NCBI RefSeq assembly: GCF_003130405.1
Contig: NZ_QEAS01000015.1
Location: 67,420 to 109,888, forward strand
Source of the DNA: Pararcticibacter amylolyticus
GTDB taxonomy: Bacteria > Bacteroidota > Bacteroidia > Sphingobacteriales > Sphingobacteriaceae
Length of the DNA stretch: 42,469 bases
Direction: 5' to 3'
The notes beneath the pieces were generated by a model that had not been told where the DNA came from, made no database searches, and saw only the letters and a program-made list of their open reading frames with translations. Position 1 is the first letter of the stretch. Every line of letters starts with the position of its first letter. This document shows, one piece after another, positions 1-9,800 of the stretch. The position numbers were made by a program, and so were the translations under genes.

Positions 1-421
1 TCAAAAGCTGTTGTGCATATGCCAGGTTGTAGCGGGTTTGATCATCTTTGGGATTATTAAGAAGAGCTTTTTTATACGCCTCAATGCTCTCCTGGATTTT
101 CTTTGAGGAAAGAAGGGTGTTTCCGAGGTTATGATAGGCCTGGGCGGCGACGTTCTTATCTTTGGAGGCCGCGGCTATCTTTTCGAACTGTCCGCCTGCT
201 TCGGTGAATTTTTTCTGCTTGTAAAAGGCATCCCCGAGGTTGAAATTCCCTTCTACAGAATGGCCTTTTGCCAGGACTGATTGCCGGTAGCTGGCTTCTG
301 CTTCTTTATATTTTTGCTGTTTGTATAGTTCGTTCCCCTTTACGACATATTTTTTTTCTTTCTGTGCGAAAAGAAAGGAAGCCTGCAATACCAGGTAGGA
401 AACTAAGATCAATTTCTTCAT
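1..421 (-). CDS. batC: BatC-like tetratricopeptide protein, 3' end cut by window edge
   Basis: The reading frame opens with ATG at 421 and stays open to base 1, giving 140 codons of an incomplete protein. The first 19 or so residues (MKKLILVSYLVLQASFLFAQ) form a signal peptide. At least two or three TPR units follow, recognisable by the alternation NELYKQQKYKEAEASYRQS, FNLGDAFYKQKKFTEAGGQF and YHNLGNTLLSSKKIQESIEA. The start codon overlaps the batB stop by ATGA, which implies translational coupling. In Bacteroidota the gene after batB is normally batC, a periplasmic TPR protein thought to act with the VWA proteins BatA and BatB in an envelope stress or aerotolerance complex. The function is inferred from order and TPR content; the C-terminus lies outside the window. 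Confidence 0.82.
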   Translation of the reverse strand, partial: MKKLILVSYLVLQASFLFAQKEKKYVVKGNELYKQQKYKEAEASYRQSVLAKGHSVEGNFNLGDAFYKQKKFTEAGGQFEKIAAASKDKNVAAQAYHNLGNTLLSSKKIQESIEAYKKALLNNPKDDQTRYNLAYAQQLL

Positions 422-1458
422 GGCTTTTTTACTTCAAATAGTTTTAACCTGCTGATTCTTCTGTTTTTACGGTGATGAATGAGGAAGTCGACAACCAGTA
501 AAAGGAACGCTAATGTGAGCATGATCTGAAAGCGGTCTTCGAAGTCCTTAAACGATTTTGTACCGTATTCCCGGCGCTGGATCTTAGAGGTTTCGTCCAT
601 GATGATGTTCATTCCGCTGTTGCTGTTGGTGGCCCTGACATAGGCGCCGCCTCCCGCGGAGGCTATCTGACGGCACATATCCTCATTGAGCTTACTGATA
701 ACAGTGTGGCCGGTGCTGTCGGTATGAAAGCCGGCTACCTTTCCATTTTTGTAAAGCGGCACTGGTGCCCCTTCTGCAGAGCCAAGACCAATGACATGGA
801 CGGTTACATCCTTTTCTTTTGCTGAAGCTGCTGCGGAAACTGCATCATCTTCATGATTCTCTCCGTCGGTCATGATGATCATGGCTTTGCCCATTCCGTC
901 TTTGAAATCGAATGATTTCATTCCCATCCCGATGGCTGCGCCGATTGCGGTTCCCTGAGTAGGCACCATACTGGTGTTGATGGTATTGAGAAACAGCTTG
1001 GCTGCCGAGTAGTCGGTCGTGACCGGGAGCTGTACGTAGGCCTGTCCGGCAAATACGATGATGCCTATACGATCGTCGTGGAGGTTGTCTATCAGCTGTG
1101 AAATGGCTCTTTTGGCATTTTCAAGCCGGTTGGGGGCCAGATCCTGTGCCAGCATGCTGTTGGATACATCGAGCAGGATCATCAGGTCGGCGCCTTTGCG
1201 TTTTACTTCTTCCATTTTGGTCCCGATCTGTGGATTGGCGAGGCCGGTTACCAGCAGGATATACGCGCAGATGAACAGTATAAATTTGATCCTTGGTTTG
1301 GATGATGAGACTTCCGGCATTACCTGCCTGAGCACTTTGCGTTCGCCAAAGGCTGCCAGCGCCTTTTTTTTCCACCGGCTGGCCCTGAAAAACAGGAAAA
1401 TGAAAAGAGGCACCAGCATGAGTGCCCAGAGAAATTCTATATGTTCGAATCGTAACAT
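418..1458 (-). CDS. batB: BatB, membrane-anchored von Willebrand factor A protein
   Basis: A 346-residue protein with N-terminal membrane segments (about residues 9-25 and 57-75), a VWA domain from about residue 92, and a C-terminal membrane helix at about 310-328. The metal-ion-dependent adhesion site is intact: DVSNS at 97-101, T170 in GTAIG and D198 in MTDGEN. The VWA domain should therefore face the periplasm between the helices. The start codon shares one base with the batA stop (TAATG), and the stop overlaps the batC start. Family knowledge: Bat proteins were described in Bacteroides fragilis as aerotolerance factors, but their molecular role is still unclear. The assignment rests on VWA architecture plus operon position; BatA and BatB are similar, and I separate them by order. 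Confidence 0.88.
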   Translation of the reverse strand: MLRFEHIEFLWALMLVPLFIFLFFRASRWKKKALAAFGERKVLRQVMPEVSSSKPRIKFILFICAYILLVTGLANPQIGTKMEEVKRKGADLMILLDVSNSMLAQDLAPNRLENAKRAISQLIDNLHDDRIGIIVFAGQAYVQLPVTTDYSAAKLFLNTINTSMVPTQGTAIGAAIGMGMKSFDFKDGMGKAMIIMTDGENHEDDAVSAAASAKEKDVTVHVIGLGSAEGAPVPLYKNGKVAGFHTDSTGHTVISKLNEDMCRQIASAGGGAYVRATNSNSGMNIIMDETSKIQRREYGTKSFKDFEDRFQIMLTLAFLLLVVDFLIHHRKNRRISRLKLFEVKKP

Positions 1459-2465
1459 TATGTCAAAGCTCCTTTAAATACAGTATTTCTTAAAATGAAT
1501 TCGAGCAGAAGGAGAACAGCTGTGATCAGGGCGAAAGGCCAGAACACCTCCGTCTTTTTACGGTACTGAGTGACGTCGATCTTCGCTTTCTCCAACCGGT
1601 CGATCTGTTCGTAGATTGCTTTCAGTTTTTCGTTGTTAGTTGCCCTGAAATATTTGCCGCCAGTGACCGAGGCAATCTTGCTGAGTGTTGCTTCATCGAT
1701 CTGCACCTGCATCTTCTGGTAGGTGACACCACCGTAGGGCGAGGGGACAGGGTAAGGGGCATATCCGTTTGTGCCTACGCCAACGGTATATACCCGGACA
1801 TTGAAATGTTTGGCAATTTCGGCTGCTGTTAAAGGCGGTATGGAGCCCGCATTGTTGGAACCGTCGGTTAAAAGGATGACTACTTTACTTTTTGCTTCGC
1901 TGTCTTTCAGGCGGTTTACCGCAGTTGCCAAACCCATTCCTATAGCTGTTCCGTCTTCTATCATTCCGAACTTTATTCCGCTGAACATATTGATGAGAAC
2001 ATCGTGATCAATGGTGAGAGGACACTGGGTAAAACTTTCTCCACTGAATACGACCAGCCCGATACGGTCGCCTGGTCGGTCTTTTATAAAATCTATGGCG
2101 ATGTTTTTTCCCGCTTCCAGGCGATTAGGCTTAAAATCTTCGGCCAGCATGCTTCCGGAAATGTCGGAGGCTATAATTATATCTATTCCTTCCGTGGTAG
2201 TATTCTGCCAGCTTAAAGACGTTTGAGGCCTTGCCAGTGCTATTATGAGAGCTGCCAGTGCCAGCAGCCTTAAAACAACCAGGCTATGCCTTAACCCGGG
2301 CTTTAGCTTCTTTACGGGCGAAGAGAAGCTTTTCAGAGCAGGTACGCGGAGGCTGCCCTGGAACTCCTTTTCTTTCCAGATATACCAGGCTGCCAGCAAG
2401 GGGATACTGAGCAGGAGCCAGAAGAATCCGGGGGTGGCAAATTCGATATTCTTAAGAAAGTCCAT
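1458..2465 (-). CDS. batA: BatA, membrane-anchored von Willebrand factor A protein
   Basis: A 335-residue paralogue of the next gene. It has two N-terminal membrane segments (about 11-30 and 60-78), a VWA domain starting near residue 93 and a C-terminal hydrophobic helix near 310-328. The MIDAS residues are present: DISGS at 101-105, T173 in EDGTAIG and D201 in LLTDGSNN. The start overlaps the end of the upstream BatD-like gene by 14 bases, and the stop shares a base with the batB start, so the genes are probably translated together. The likely role is as a periplasmic metal-dependent adhesion module in the MoxR/Bat complex. What the complex acts on is not known from sequence. Confidence 0.88.
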   Translation of the reverse strand: MDFLKNIEFATPGFFWLLLSIPLLAAWYIWKEKEFQGSLRVPALKSFSSPVKKLKPGLRHSLVVLRLLALAALIIALARPQTSLSWQNTTTEGIDIIIASDISGSMLAEDFKPNRLEAGKNIAIDFIKDRPGDRIGLVVFSGESFTQCPLTIDHDVLINMFSGIKFGMIEDGTAIGMGLATAVNRLKDSEAKSKVVILLTDGSNNAGSIPPLTAAEIAKHFNVRVYTVGVGTNGYAPYPVPSPYGGVTYQKMQVQIDEATLSKIASVTGGKYFRATNNEKLKAIYEQIDRLEKAKIDVTQYRKKTEVFWPFALITAVLLLLEFILRNTVFKGALT

Positions 2466-3435
2466 TCTTTCTGTCTCCTTCTTTATTTTCGGGCTCAGAG
2501 GCCTTCTTTTGAGTGCTGGTTACAAACATGATGGCAGTGTCCATGCTGCTTTCATTCTCCGCCGGAAGAGGTTTTTCCTTAGCGAACTTCACAAGGTCGG
2601 CCAGGGTCAGGATCTGACGGAGCTTGTCACGGTCGGTATCCTCCAGTCCGGAATGCCGGAGGCTCCTGAATATTTCTTCGCTGGTTTGTTCCATTGCTTT
2701 TATCCGAAACCTCTTTTCGAGATATTCTCTTACTATATCGGTTAATTCGCTATGGTATAGTTTTACCTGGTCCTGCTGCCATAGTTTCTTATTTCTCAGG
2801 TCTTCAAGTTTGTTTAATGCAAGTTCATGTTCAGGAAGTACAGGAACTTTTACTTCCTCCTGTTGTACCTGTTTCCGTGGCCGGTTTTTGAAATACCGGT
2901 AGAGGAAAAAGATGAGAATGATGAGAAAGAGAGGCAGCGCCACCCAATACCAGTTATCGCGAAGCCAGTCCAGGAACGTGTACTTCAAAGATAGCGGCTG
3001 CTTGATATCATAAAATGCTTTCGAGGTATCTACCTGTACAGGCAGCACCTGAAGTGTAAGTTCTTTCGTGTTGAATTCGCCTGCTTTGGTATGGAAGGTG
3101 AATGCAGGAATGGTATAGGTGCCGGGTTCAAAAGATGTTACGGTGATATGCTGAGCGATCGTCTCTGTGCTGATGTCGTCTTTGGCAAAAGACGTATCAG
3201 CCTTCATACTGACGATCTGGACTTTCCCGATGGAATCTTTCAGGACAGGAAGCCTGACACTGTCTTTAGCCGGGAACGTGATGCTGAGATGAAGAGTGGT
3301 TTGATCGCCGAGCGGCATGGACACCTGATCAAGGCGTGCATTTACCCGCGTACTGGTTTGCGCATCAGCGGAAAAGCTTCCGATGGTGAAAAGCAGGATT
3401 AAATACAGTTTGCTGTAAAAAAGGTATTTTACCAT
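2452..3435 (-). CDS. BatD-like/DUF4381-like membrane protein of the bat operon
   Basis: A 327-residue protein with a signal peptide ending near ADAQ (residue 26), a periplasmic beta-rich region to about residue 150 and one transmembrane helix at roughly 160-180. A charged cytoplasmic tail follows, containing a helical YHSELTDIVREYLEKRF segment. That arrangement resembles the DUF4381 and BatD-like proteins that sit between DUF58 and batA genes. The start shares one base with the DUF58 stop, and its end overlaps batA by 14 bases. The role is unknown; it may scaffold the VWA proteins in the membrane and connect them to the cytoplasmic MoxR ATPase. I recognise the family by topology and position, not by a catalytic motif. 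Confidence 0.7.
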   Translation of the reverse strand: MVKYLFYSKLYLILLFTIGSFSADAQTSTRVNARLDQVSMPLGDQTTLHLSITFPAKDSVRLPVLKDSIGKVQIVSMKADTSFAKDDISTETIAQHITVTSFEPGTYTIPAFTFHTKAGEFNTKELTLQVLPVQVDTSKAFYDIKQPLSLKYTFLDWLRDNWYWVALPLFLIILIFFLYRYFKNRPRKQVQQEEVKVPVLPEHELALNKLEDLRNKKLWQQDQVKLYHSELTDIVREYLEKRFRIKAMEQTSEEIFRSLRHSGLEDTDRDKLRQILTLADLVKFAKEKPLPAENESSMDTAIMFVTSTQKKASEPENKEGDRKNGLS

Positions 3436-4316
3436 TATCTGCGAGCCCCCCTTTGTTTAAAAAGTGTTACCAGTGGTTTGATATATTGTTCGTGTGTGCC
3501 GATACTGGTGAAATCGACACCTGAGCGACGGAACTGGTTCCTGAGCTCCTCATTTCTTCGGAGTGCCTCTGCCCTGAAAGTGCTCTGGACTTCTTTGTCA
3601 CTGGTATTGATCCACTGGATCTGGCCTGTTTCGGCGTCCTGTACGGGGATCAGCCCGAGATCAGGGAATTCTTCCTCGTGTTTATCGTAGAGTCTCAGTG
3701 CAACTATATCATGTTTCTTATTAGCAATCCTGAGTTCTTGTTCGAAGGAAGGACTCAGAAAGTCGGAGATAACAAATGCCGTACATCTTTTGCGGATGAC
3801 GCTTGTAAAGTACTTCAGCGCCTGAGCGACATTTGTTCCCTGATTTTCAGGTTGGAATGCCAGTAGCTCACGAATGATCATCAGGATATGGCTTCGTCCC
3901 TTCTTCGGAGGAATAAATTTCTCGATCTTGTCGCTGAAAAATATCACGCCTACCTTGTCATTGTTTTGAATGGCAGAAAAGGCGAGCACAGCACATAGCT
4001 CGGTGGCGAGATTTTGCTTGAGCTGATTGATGGTCCCGAAGTTGCCCGAGCCGCTCACATCCATCAGCAGCATGACGGAGAGTTCCCGTTCTTCGTTGAA
4101 TACCTTTACGAAGGGGTGGTTAAAACGGGCCGTGACATTCCAGTCGATCGTCCTGATCTCATCTCCAACCTGGTATTCCCTGACTTCACTGAATGCCATC
4201 CCCCTGCCCTTAAAAGCAGACTGGTATTCGCCGGACAACAGATTGGTACTCAGTCCGCGGGTTTTGATCTCTATTTTTCTGACCTTACTGAGGAGGTCTT
4301 TGGTGTCTTGAGGCAT
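3435..4316 (-). CDS. DUF58 domain protein with degenerate VWA fold
   Basis: A 293-residue soluble protein. I start it at the ATG at 4316; a longer frame opening at 4325 would need a TTG codon and adds only three residues. The DUF58 signature is clear at residues 45-63, with REY, GD, R and IDW in the usual spacing followed by TAR, and a VWA-like DVSGS lies at 86-90. DUF58 proteins are nearly always encoded beside MoxR ATPases and are considered their partner or substrate adaptor. The gene lies 108 bases downstream of moxR, and a dispersed repeat sits in that gap. Its stop overlaps the next start by one base. Confidence 0.9.
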   Translation of the reverse strand: MPQDTKDLLSKVRKIEIKTRGLSTNLLSGEYQSAFKGRGMAFSEVREYQVGDEIRTIDWNVTARFNHPFVKVFNEERELSVMLLMDVSGSGNFGTINQLKQNLATELCAVLAFSAIQNNDKVGVIFFSDKIEKFIPPKKGRSHILMIIRELLAFQPENQGTNVAQALKYFTSVIRKRCTAFVISDFLSPSFEQELRIANKKHDIVALRLYDKHEEEFPDLGLIPVQDAETGQIQWINTSDKEVQSTFRAEALRRNEELRNQFRRSGVDFTSIGTHEQYIKPLVTLFKQRGARR

Positions 4317-4342
4317 AGTTAGCAATTAGCAAATTGGCTTCC

Positions 4343-4373
4343 GGCTGTCAGCAACCGGCTATCAGCTCCTGCA
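4343..4373. repeat. Dispersed intergenic repeat, copy 1
   Basis: A 31-base stretch in the moxR-DUF58 gap containing GGCTGTCAGCAACCGGCT followed by ATCAGCTCCTG. It aligns without gaps to 42395-42425 with six differences, all transitions. Looser related sequence (TTAGCAATTAGC) extends upstream to about 4318. It interrupts the otherwise compact bat operon. Confidence 0.6.
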
Positions 4374-4424
4374 TTTAAAACTTAACAGGAACCTTCACCT
4401 TTAAACTTTATCCTTTGAACTTTT

Positions 4425-5447
4425 TCAGGGTACTTCCACCGCATTGAGGATCCCGGTGATGATATCTTCGGTGGTGACGTTTTCTGCTTCTGCTTCGTAG
4501 CTAAGGCCAATCCGGTGTCTGAGTACATCGTGACAGATTGCACGCACGTCTTCGGGAATGACATAGCCTCTGCGTTTTATGAAGGCAAAAGCCTTGGCGG
4601 CGAGTGCAAGACTTATGCTGGCACGCGGAGAAGCACCATAGGTGATCAGATTTTTGTAATCTGCCAGTTTATACTGATCGGGGAAGCGGGTGGCGAAGAC
4701 GATGTCGATGATATATTGTTCGATCTTCTCGTCCATGTAGACTTCTTTTACAACTTTGCGTGCTTTTATAATGTCATCGGGCCGGATGATGGGATTGGGC
4801 TTTAACATCCCCTGCGGTGCAATATTTGCCCTGACGATCCTTTTTTCTTCTTCTTTGTTTGGGTAGCCGATGACGATCTTTAGCATAAAGCGGTCGGTTT
4901 GCGCTTCCGGAAGCGGATAAGTTCCTTCCTGCTCGATGGGGTTCTGTGTGGCTAACACCAGAAACGGAGAGGGAAGAGCAAACGTGTTGTCGCCTATGGT
5001 CACCTGCCTTTCCTGCATGGCTTCGAGGAGGGCACTCTGTACTTTCGCAGGTGCGCGGTTGATCTCATCGGCCAGGATGAAGTTGGAAAACACAGGCCCC
5101 TTCCGGACTACAAACTCATCTTTTTTCTGGTTATAGATCATGGTTCCTACAAGGTCGGCAGGAAGCAGGTCGGGAGTAAATTGTATCCGGCTGAAATCGG
5201 CCTGAACCGCTTTTGCCAGGGTGTTAATCGCAAGCGTTTTAGCGAGGCCGGGCACTCCCTCAAGCAGCACATGCCCGTCGGCGAGGAGACCGATCATCAG
5301 CCTTTCTACCATGTATTTCTGACCAACGATCACTTTATCCATCTCCATCATCAGGAGATCAATAAATGCGCTCTCTCTCTGGATCATTTCGTTGAGAGCA
5401 CGGATATCTGTTGTGTACGACGAATGGGTGTTGGTTACTTCTTCCAT
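4425..5447 (-). CDS. moxR: MoxR-family AAA+ ATPase
   Basis: A 340-residue AAA+ protein with Walker A GVPGLAKT at residues 64-71, Walker B ILADEIN at 124-130 and the following RAPAKVQSALLEAMQE helix typical of MoxR. The arginine and sensor regions continue through the conserved ATQNPIEQEGTYPLPEAQ segment. It is the first gene of the bat operon and is followed by DUF58, the standard MoxR partner. Such ATPases work as chaperone-like remodelling enzymes, for example in metal insertion or complex assembly. Here the likely clients are the membrane VWA proteins encoded downstream. A -7 element lies 22 bases before the start. Confidence 0.93.
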   Translation of the reverse strand: MEEVTNTHSSYTTDIRALNEMIQRESAFIDLLMMEMDKVIVGQKYMVERLMIGLLADGHVLLEGVPGLAKTLAINTLAKAVQADFSRIQFTPDLLPADLVGTMIYNQKKDEFVVRKGPVFSNFILADEINRAPAKVQSALLEAMQERQVTIGDNTFALPSPFLVLATQNPIEQEGTYPLPEAQTDRFMLKIVIGYPNKEEEKRIVRANIAPQGMLKPNPIIRPDDIIKARKVVKEVYMDEKIEQYIIDIVFATRFPDQYKLADYKNLITYGASPRASISLALAAKAFAFIKRRGYVIPEDVRAICHDVLRHRIGLSYEAEAENVTTEDIITGILNAVEVP

Positions 5448-5469
5448 AAAGCTTTATATTTCGCAAAGG

Positions 5470-5477
5470 CAAACTTA
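5470..5477 (-). promoter_or_regulatory. Candidate -7 element of the moxR/bat operon
   Basis: The minus strand reads TAAGTTTG, an exact match to the Bacteroidota TAnnTTTG element, 22 bases before the moxR ATG. I see no clear TTTG at the -33 position. Confidence 0.45.
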
Positions 5478-5734
5478 AAAAGAGGACGGGGTTTTAGCCA
5501 GACATGAGAAGCTTTTTTATGTTAAAAAGTGTTAAAAGATTTGGAAGGCACATTTGATGAGGCCAGACAGAGACCGGAAGGGGGAAACTTCCGTGGTGTG
5601 AGGTGCCTGGAATTGATGTGATTGTGTATCAGGTTTTAACAGCCGAAGCATGTTGGTTTGTGTTTGAAAAATATTTTTAATATACCCGGAATTTGTGTTA
5701 TAATTGATACCGTGTTTACAGTTAAAAATATCCA

Positions 5735-6748
5735 ATGAAATTTTCCCTGGGCCTTATAGTGTTTGTTGCGGTCAGCTTGTTTTCGTATGGCCAGGGCAGG
5801 CCCCGAACATCGCAGTATATCTTTAATAATTATCTTCTTAATCCGGCAATCTCGGGGATCGATAATTATACAGACGTAAAGATGGGATACCGCAATCAGT
5901 GGCAGGGTATGAAAGATGCTCCAAGAACGTATTACGTATCGCTGCATGCCCCTATAGGGGAGGCTTTTATCCGGAGTTCTGTTAACTCGTTTCCTGCAGT
6001 GGGAGAAAACCCACTGAGCAGGCAATATGTAAATAGCTTTATGTCGGCTGAACCGCATCATGGAGTAGGCTTTTATGCACTGACGGATAAAGCAGGGATG
6101 ATCCGGCAATCTATCGTAAACGCAACCTATGCCTATCACCTTGGACTTAGTGAAATATTAAATATGTCTGTAGGTGTATCTGCGGGGTTCTCTTCCATCA
6201 ATATTGATATCAGTAACGTAATAGCCGATAATATACCGGGAGATGCACTGTTATCTGCCGACTATAATAACAGGATACGCCCGGATGTAGGATTCGGTAT
6301 ATGGATGTATACGCCCCGGGTTTTCCTAGGGTTGTCAGCTAAACAACTGATCGGCCGGCATGAACGTATTACCGACGGACAGGCCACCGTAGGGCAATAC
6401 CAGCAGCCATCATTTTATGGAACTGTGGGTTATAAATTCTTTCTTGGTGAGGATCTGGCAATTGTTCCTTCCGGCTTGCTCAGCTATGCTTTGAATTCTC
6501 CGGCAGCGATAGATGCTAATTTGAAACTGGCTTACAAAGATAAGTTATGGGCAGGTAGCGGGTACAGGAATAATGATTCCTATTCTTTAATGGCGGGGTT
6601 TAACGTTGGTTACCTGCTAAACCTCAGTTATTCTTATGATTTCAGTACATCGCCTCTCAGGAAGGTGAACACCGGTTCGCATGAAATCGTTATCGGGCTT
6701 CTGTTAAATAACCGGTATAAGGTAAACTGTTCACAGAGACAATTTTAG
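5735..6748 (+). CDS. PorP/SprF-family type IX secretion-associated outer membrane protein
   Basis: A 337-residue protein with a signal peptide (residues 1-19, ending SYGQ). The family opening follows: QYIFNNYLLNPAISG, then a YRNQWQGMKDAPRTYYVS segment. The rest is strand-rich with an aromatic ending, as expected for an outer membrane beta-barrel. In Flavobacterium johnsoniae sprF lies beside the adhesin gene sprB and is needed for its delivery, and PorP-like proteins are often encoded next to secreted proteins with type B C-terminal domains. The convergent neighbour here is such a protein, which supports a cargo-specific partnership. That pairing is an inference, because the genes are convergent and cannot share a transcript. 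Confidence 0.88.
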   Translation: MKFSLGLIVFVAVSLFSYGQGRPRTSQYIFNNYLLNPAISGIDNYTDVKMGYRNQWQGMKDAPRTYYVSLHAPIGEAFIRSSVNSFPAVGENPLSRQYVNSFMSAEPHHGVGFYALTDKAGMIRQSIVNATYAYHLGLSEILNMSVGVSAGFSSINIDISNVIADNIPGDALLSADYNNRIRPDVGFGIWMYTPRVFLGLSAKQLIGRHERITDGQATVGQYQQPSFYGTVGYKFFLGEDLAIVPSGLLSYALNSPAAIDANLKLAYKDKLWAGSGYRNNDSYSLMAGFNVGYLLNLSYSYDFSTSPLRKVNTGSHEIVIGLLLNNRYKVNCSQRQF

Positions 6749-6760
6749 GCATAAAAGCCG

Positions 6761-6845
6761 CCTGCCAGTAATTAGCTGCCGGCTATTTGCAATCAGCTAT
6801 CAGGAAAATACCTGCCGGATATCAGTAATTGGCTTAGCTGCCGCC
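6761..6845. repeat. Dispersed intergenic repeat region, copies 2a/2b
   Basis: The gap between the two convergent genes contains AGCTGCCGGCTATTTGCAAT, CAGCTATCAGG and ATCAGTAATTGGCTTAGCTG. These resemble the AGCTRTCAGCAAYYGGCT motif of the 4343 and 42395 copies but are more diverged. No gene is seen here. Confidence 0.45.
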
Positions 6846-6865
6846 TCTGATTCTTTATGTTGCGA

Positions 6866-9800
6866 TCATCTAAGCAGTGTGAGACTTCCGCTGAGGGGTT
6901 TACAGTCTCCGCGTAAATCAATACGATAATAGTATGCGCCTGCAGGTAGCTCTGCCCCGCGAAAATGGCCTGTGAATGGTTTGATATACGGACCGATACA
7001 CTCATATACCAGCTGTCCTTCGCGGCTGTAGAGCTGTATACGAATATCCGGGTAATCAGGGAGCCCCTTTAGCGACCAGATGTCGTTTATATTGTCTCCG
7101 TTGGGAGTCATGATGTTCGCTATTACAAGATTGTCGTTCGTAACTTCCACATGGAACTTTGCAAAGCTGCTGGAGCAGGCGCCGAGACGGCGAACGATAT
7201 AGTAGTCTGCTGTTTTGGCAACTTTGAAGATGAAAGTTCCCTTGGTGCTTTCGAGGATAGGAGTGGGATCTGACAGGTCCTGATATAGCTGGTAGTTGCC
7301 CTCTTCAACGTTTTCCACCTGAATCAGGATTTCCGTTGTGTAGCAAACGCGCGTATCGCCGACTTTTGGATCGGCCATTTCTCTTGTTTCGTTCTCTATG
7401 ATGTACTCTCTGCTGACAGCCAGTCCGCATGTGGTATTATCGGTCAGCGTAAGTTTATAAGTGCCTGCACCTACGTTTACCATGTCTTTTCCTGCTCCCA
7501 CCTGGTCTCCATCTGAGTTTTGCCAGACATACGTGTATCCGGGAAGCCCGCCCACCGGTTCTATACCGGTAATTGACCCTCTGTTTAATTCACAGTAGTC
7601 ATTCGATCTTTTAACTTTTGACTCATTGATCTGCAGTAAGGGGATTCGGGATATTGCAAATGTGAATAGCTGCGGACATTCATTTACATCGTAAGCAATG
7701 TACTGGTAATTACCTTCATTCAGATTTTCCAATTTATCGCTCGCGCCATTTAAAAGATGACCGCTTTCATCCATCCATTCAAATCTTAAAGGGCGGGGAG
7801 AGTTTCGGCTGAACGTCAGAGTGATAGAGCCATTAACCTGTCCGCACTTTGCAGGATCTTCATTATGAGTGAATGAGTAGACCGGTTGCGGTGCATCAGA
7901 GATGTTGAAAGGGGCAGGGGAACTTGTACACCCTGTTGTACTGTTTTTTGCGGTGAGGCTATAATTGCCGACAGCCAGGCCTTCAATCGGAAAAGCTGTA
8001 CCTGAATAAACTCCCTGCCTGACAAGAGCTCCGCTATTATTGTTGTATAAAGCCCATGAGTCGCCCTCCTTGATCGTTATGCCCTGGATGGAACCGTTGG
8101 GCTTTCCACAGGTTGCCGGCATGGCGTTGCCGCTTGTGATCTCGACCGAATTGTATATGCTGATGTACATTTCCTGGCTGAGAACAGGAGAGCACGAGCC
8201 CTGGTCGGTCACTTCGAGAGCGTACCAGCCTCCGCTGACGTCGATCAGGTCTTTTGTATTTCCAACTAAAACGTCTTTTTTTCTTGTCGTAATGTCGAAT
8301 GTATACCATGCATATTGCGCAGTCCCGGTAATATCTGTTACTTCAACATCTGTAATGGCGCCGTTAGCATGACCGCAGGCTGCGGCTTTGGTGTGCCTGT
8401 TGCTGATATTAAACTTCGGAGTGGGACGGCGGTTAATCTGGCTGGTTGGAGTAGATGAAATGGGCGCACATCCTGCATCGTCCGTTACTTCAACTGTGTA
8501 TTTTCCTTCAGGCAGATAAATATTCTCACCAAAGCCAACTGTCTGGCCGTTTGCATTTTTCCACCTGTAAACGATTGTGCCCTTGCCGCGCTTGGTGGTT
8601 GCCCGGAACAGAAACGTCGTTTCGCCGCATTGTGGTATCGGTTCAGTGATCACCGGGGTGGTAAGGATTTGGTCGGTGATGTAGAAGGTGTGAGAAACGG
8701 TGGTGCATCCGTCATTTATCTGCACTTCATAGGTACCGACGTCGAGGTTGCGTACGGACTGTGAATTCCCTATGAAAACAGAAGTGTTGTTTGACTCGAG
8801 CCGGAACCATTTGAAATCAATGCCTTCCCGCGGTTCTGAGATCGTAATGCTCCCCGCTCCCTTACAGGTTACCGGTTCCACGGCAGCTTCATTATTGCGC
8901 AGTCCAGCTGTTGAAAACATCGAGGTAACGTAAGTCGGCATACTGGCCGTGGCAACGACATGCCCGGTGAGATTACCGGTGTATTCCCAGTTGCCGTTAT
9001 TATCTGCACTTGTGGTGAAGAAGTACGTTTTTCCCTGGCAGCTTCCGGGGCAGTTATCTGAATAAAACAACTCGACTTCCGCATTGGGCGTTGCTTTCCC
9101 TGAAATGTAATTTGCCCGCTTTTTTAAAACCTGTATGTACGTTTGCGGTGCGTTGGTAGCCTTGCCAATTCCAAATTGTTTGTTGCAAAAAATGCTGTTG
9201 CGCGAAATGACGACAGGTTTGTCCGACAGGACGTCTATGCCATATCTGTTATAGCCGATAAAGTTCTTGTCTCCGGTTGCGGAACGGCCTATATTTCCCT
9301 GAGCTCCGCTTTCAATCCGGATGCCGGTGGTATTGCCAAGGTCTGCCGTGCCGTTCTTGTCTGTACCAATGTAATTCCCTGTTATCAAAAAACTGGCATT
9401 TGCAACAGATATACCACATGAGAGATGCCCCGAAATTACATTTTTAAGAATGTTAAGATCAGTCATGGCGGCATTCGCCCTGATCCCATACATGTCTATA
9501 TTGGCGGTTTGTGAAAATATAGGGAGGGTTTTAAAGTCTTTTGTTCCGGAATAATCCGTTCCGATTTTATTGTTTATAATATTGACGGGAACCCTTGTGG
9601 CGGAATAGTAATACGAACTTCGGTCAATGAGTATGTCGGTTCCGTTAGCAGCGATGACATTTTCTTCGTTACTGTTGTCTCCGCCAATATTTACTGTCCG
9701 GTCATAAACCTGAATATTGATACCCGTCTGGTTGGTGTTGCCTGTCGTGCCGTTATCGAGGAGCCCTATCAGGTTTGACTGGATGGTGATAGTCCCGGAT

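Noticed and set aside
5636-6139. Open frame of 167 codons on the minus strand
   Set aside because: It lies antisense to the PorP/SprF-like gene, shows no recognisable domain and fits a shadow frame.
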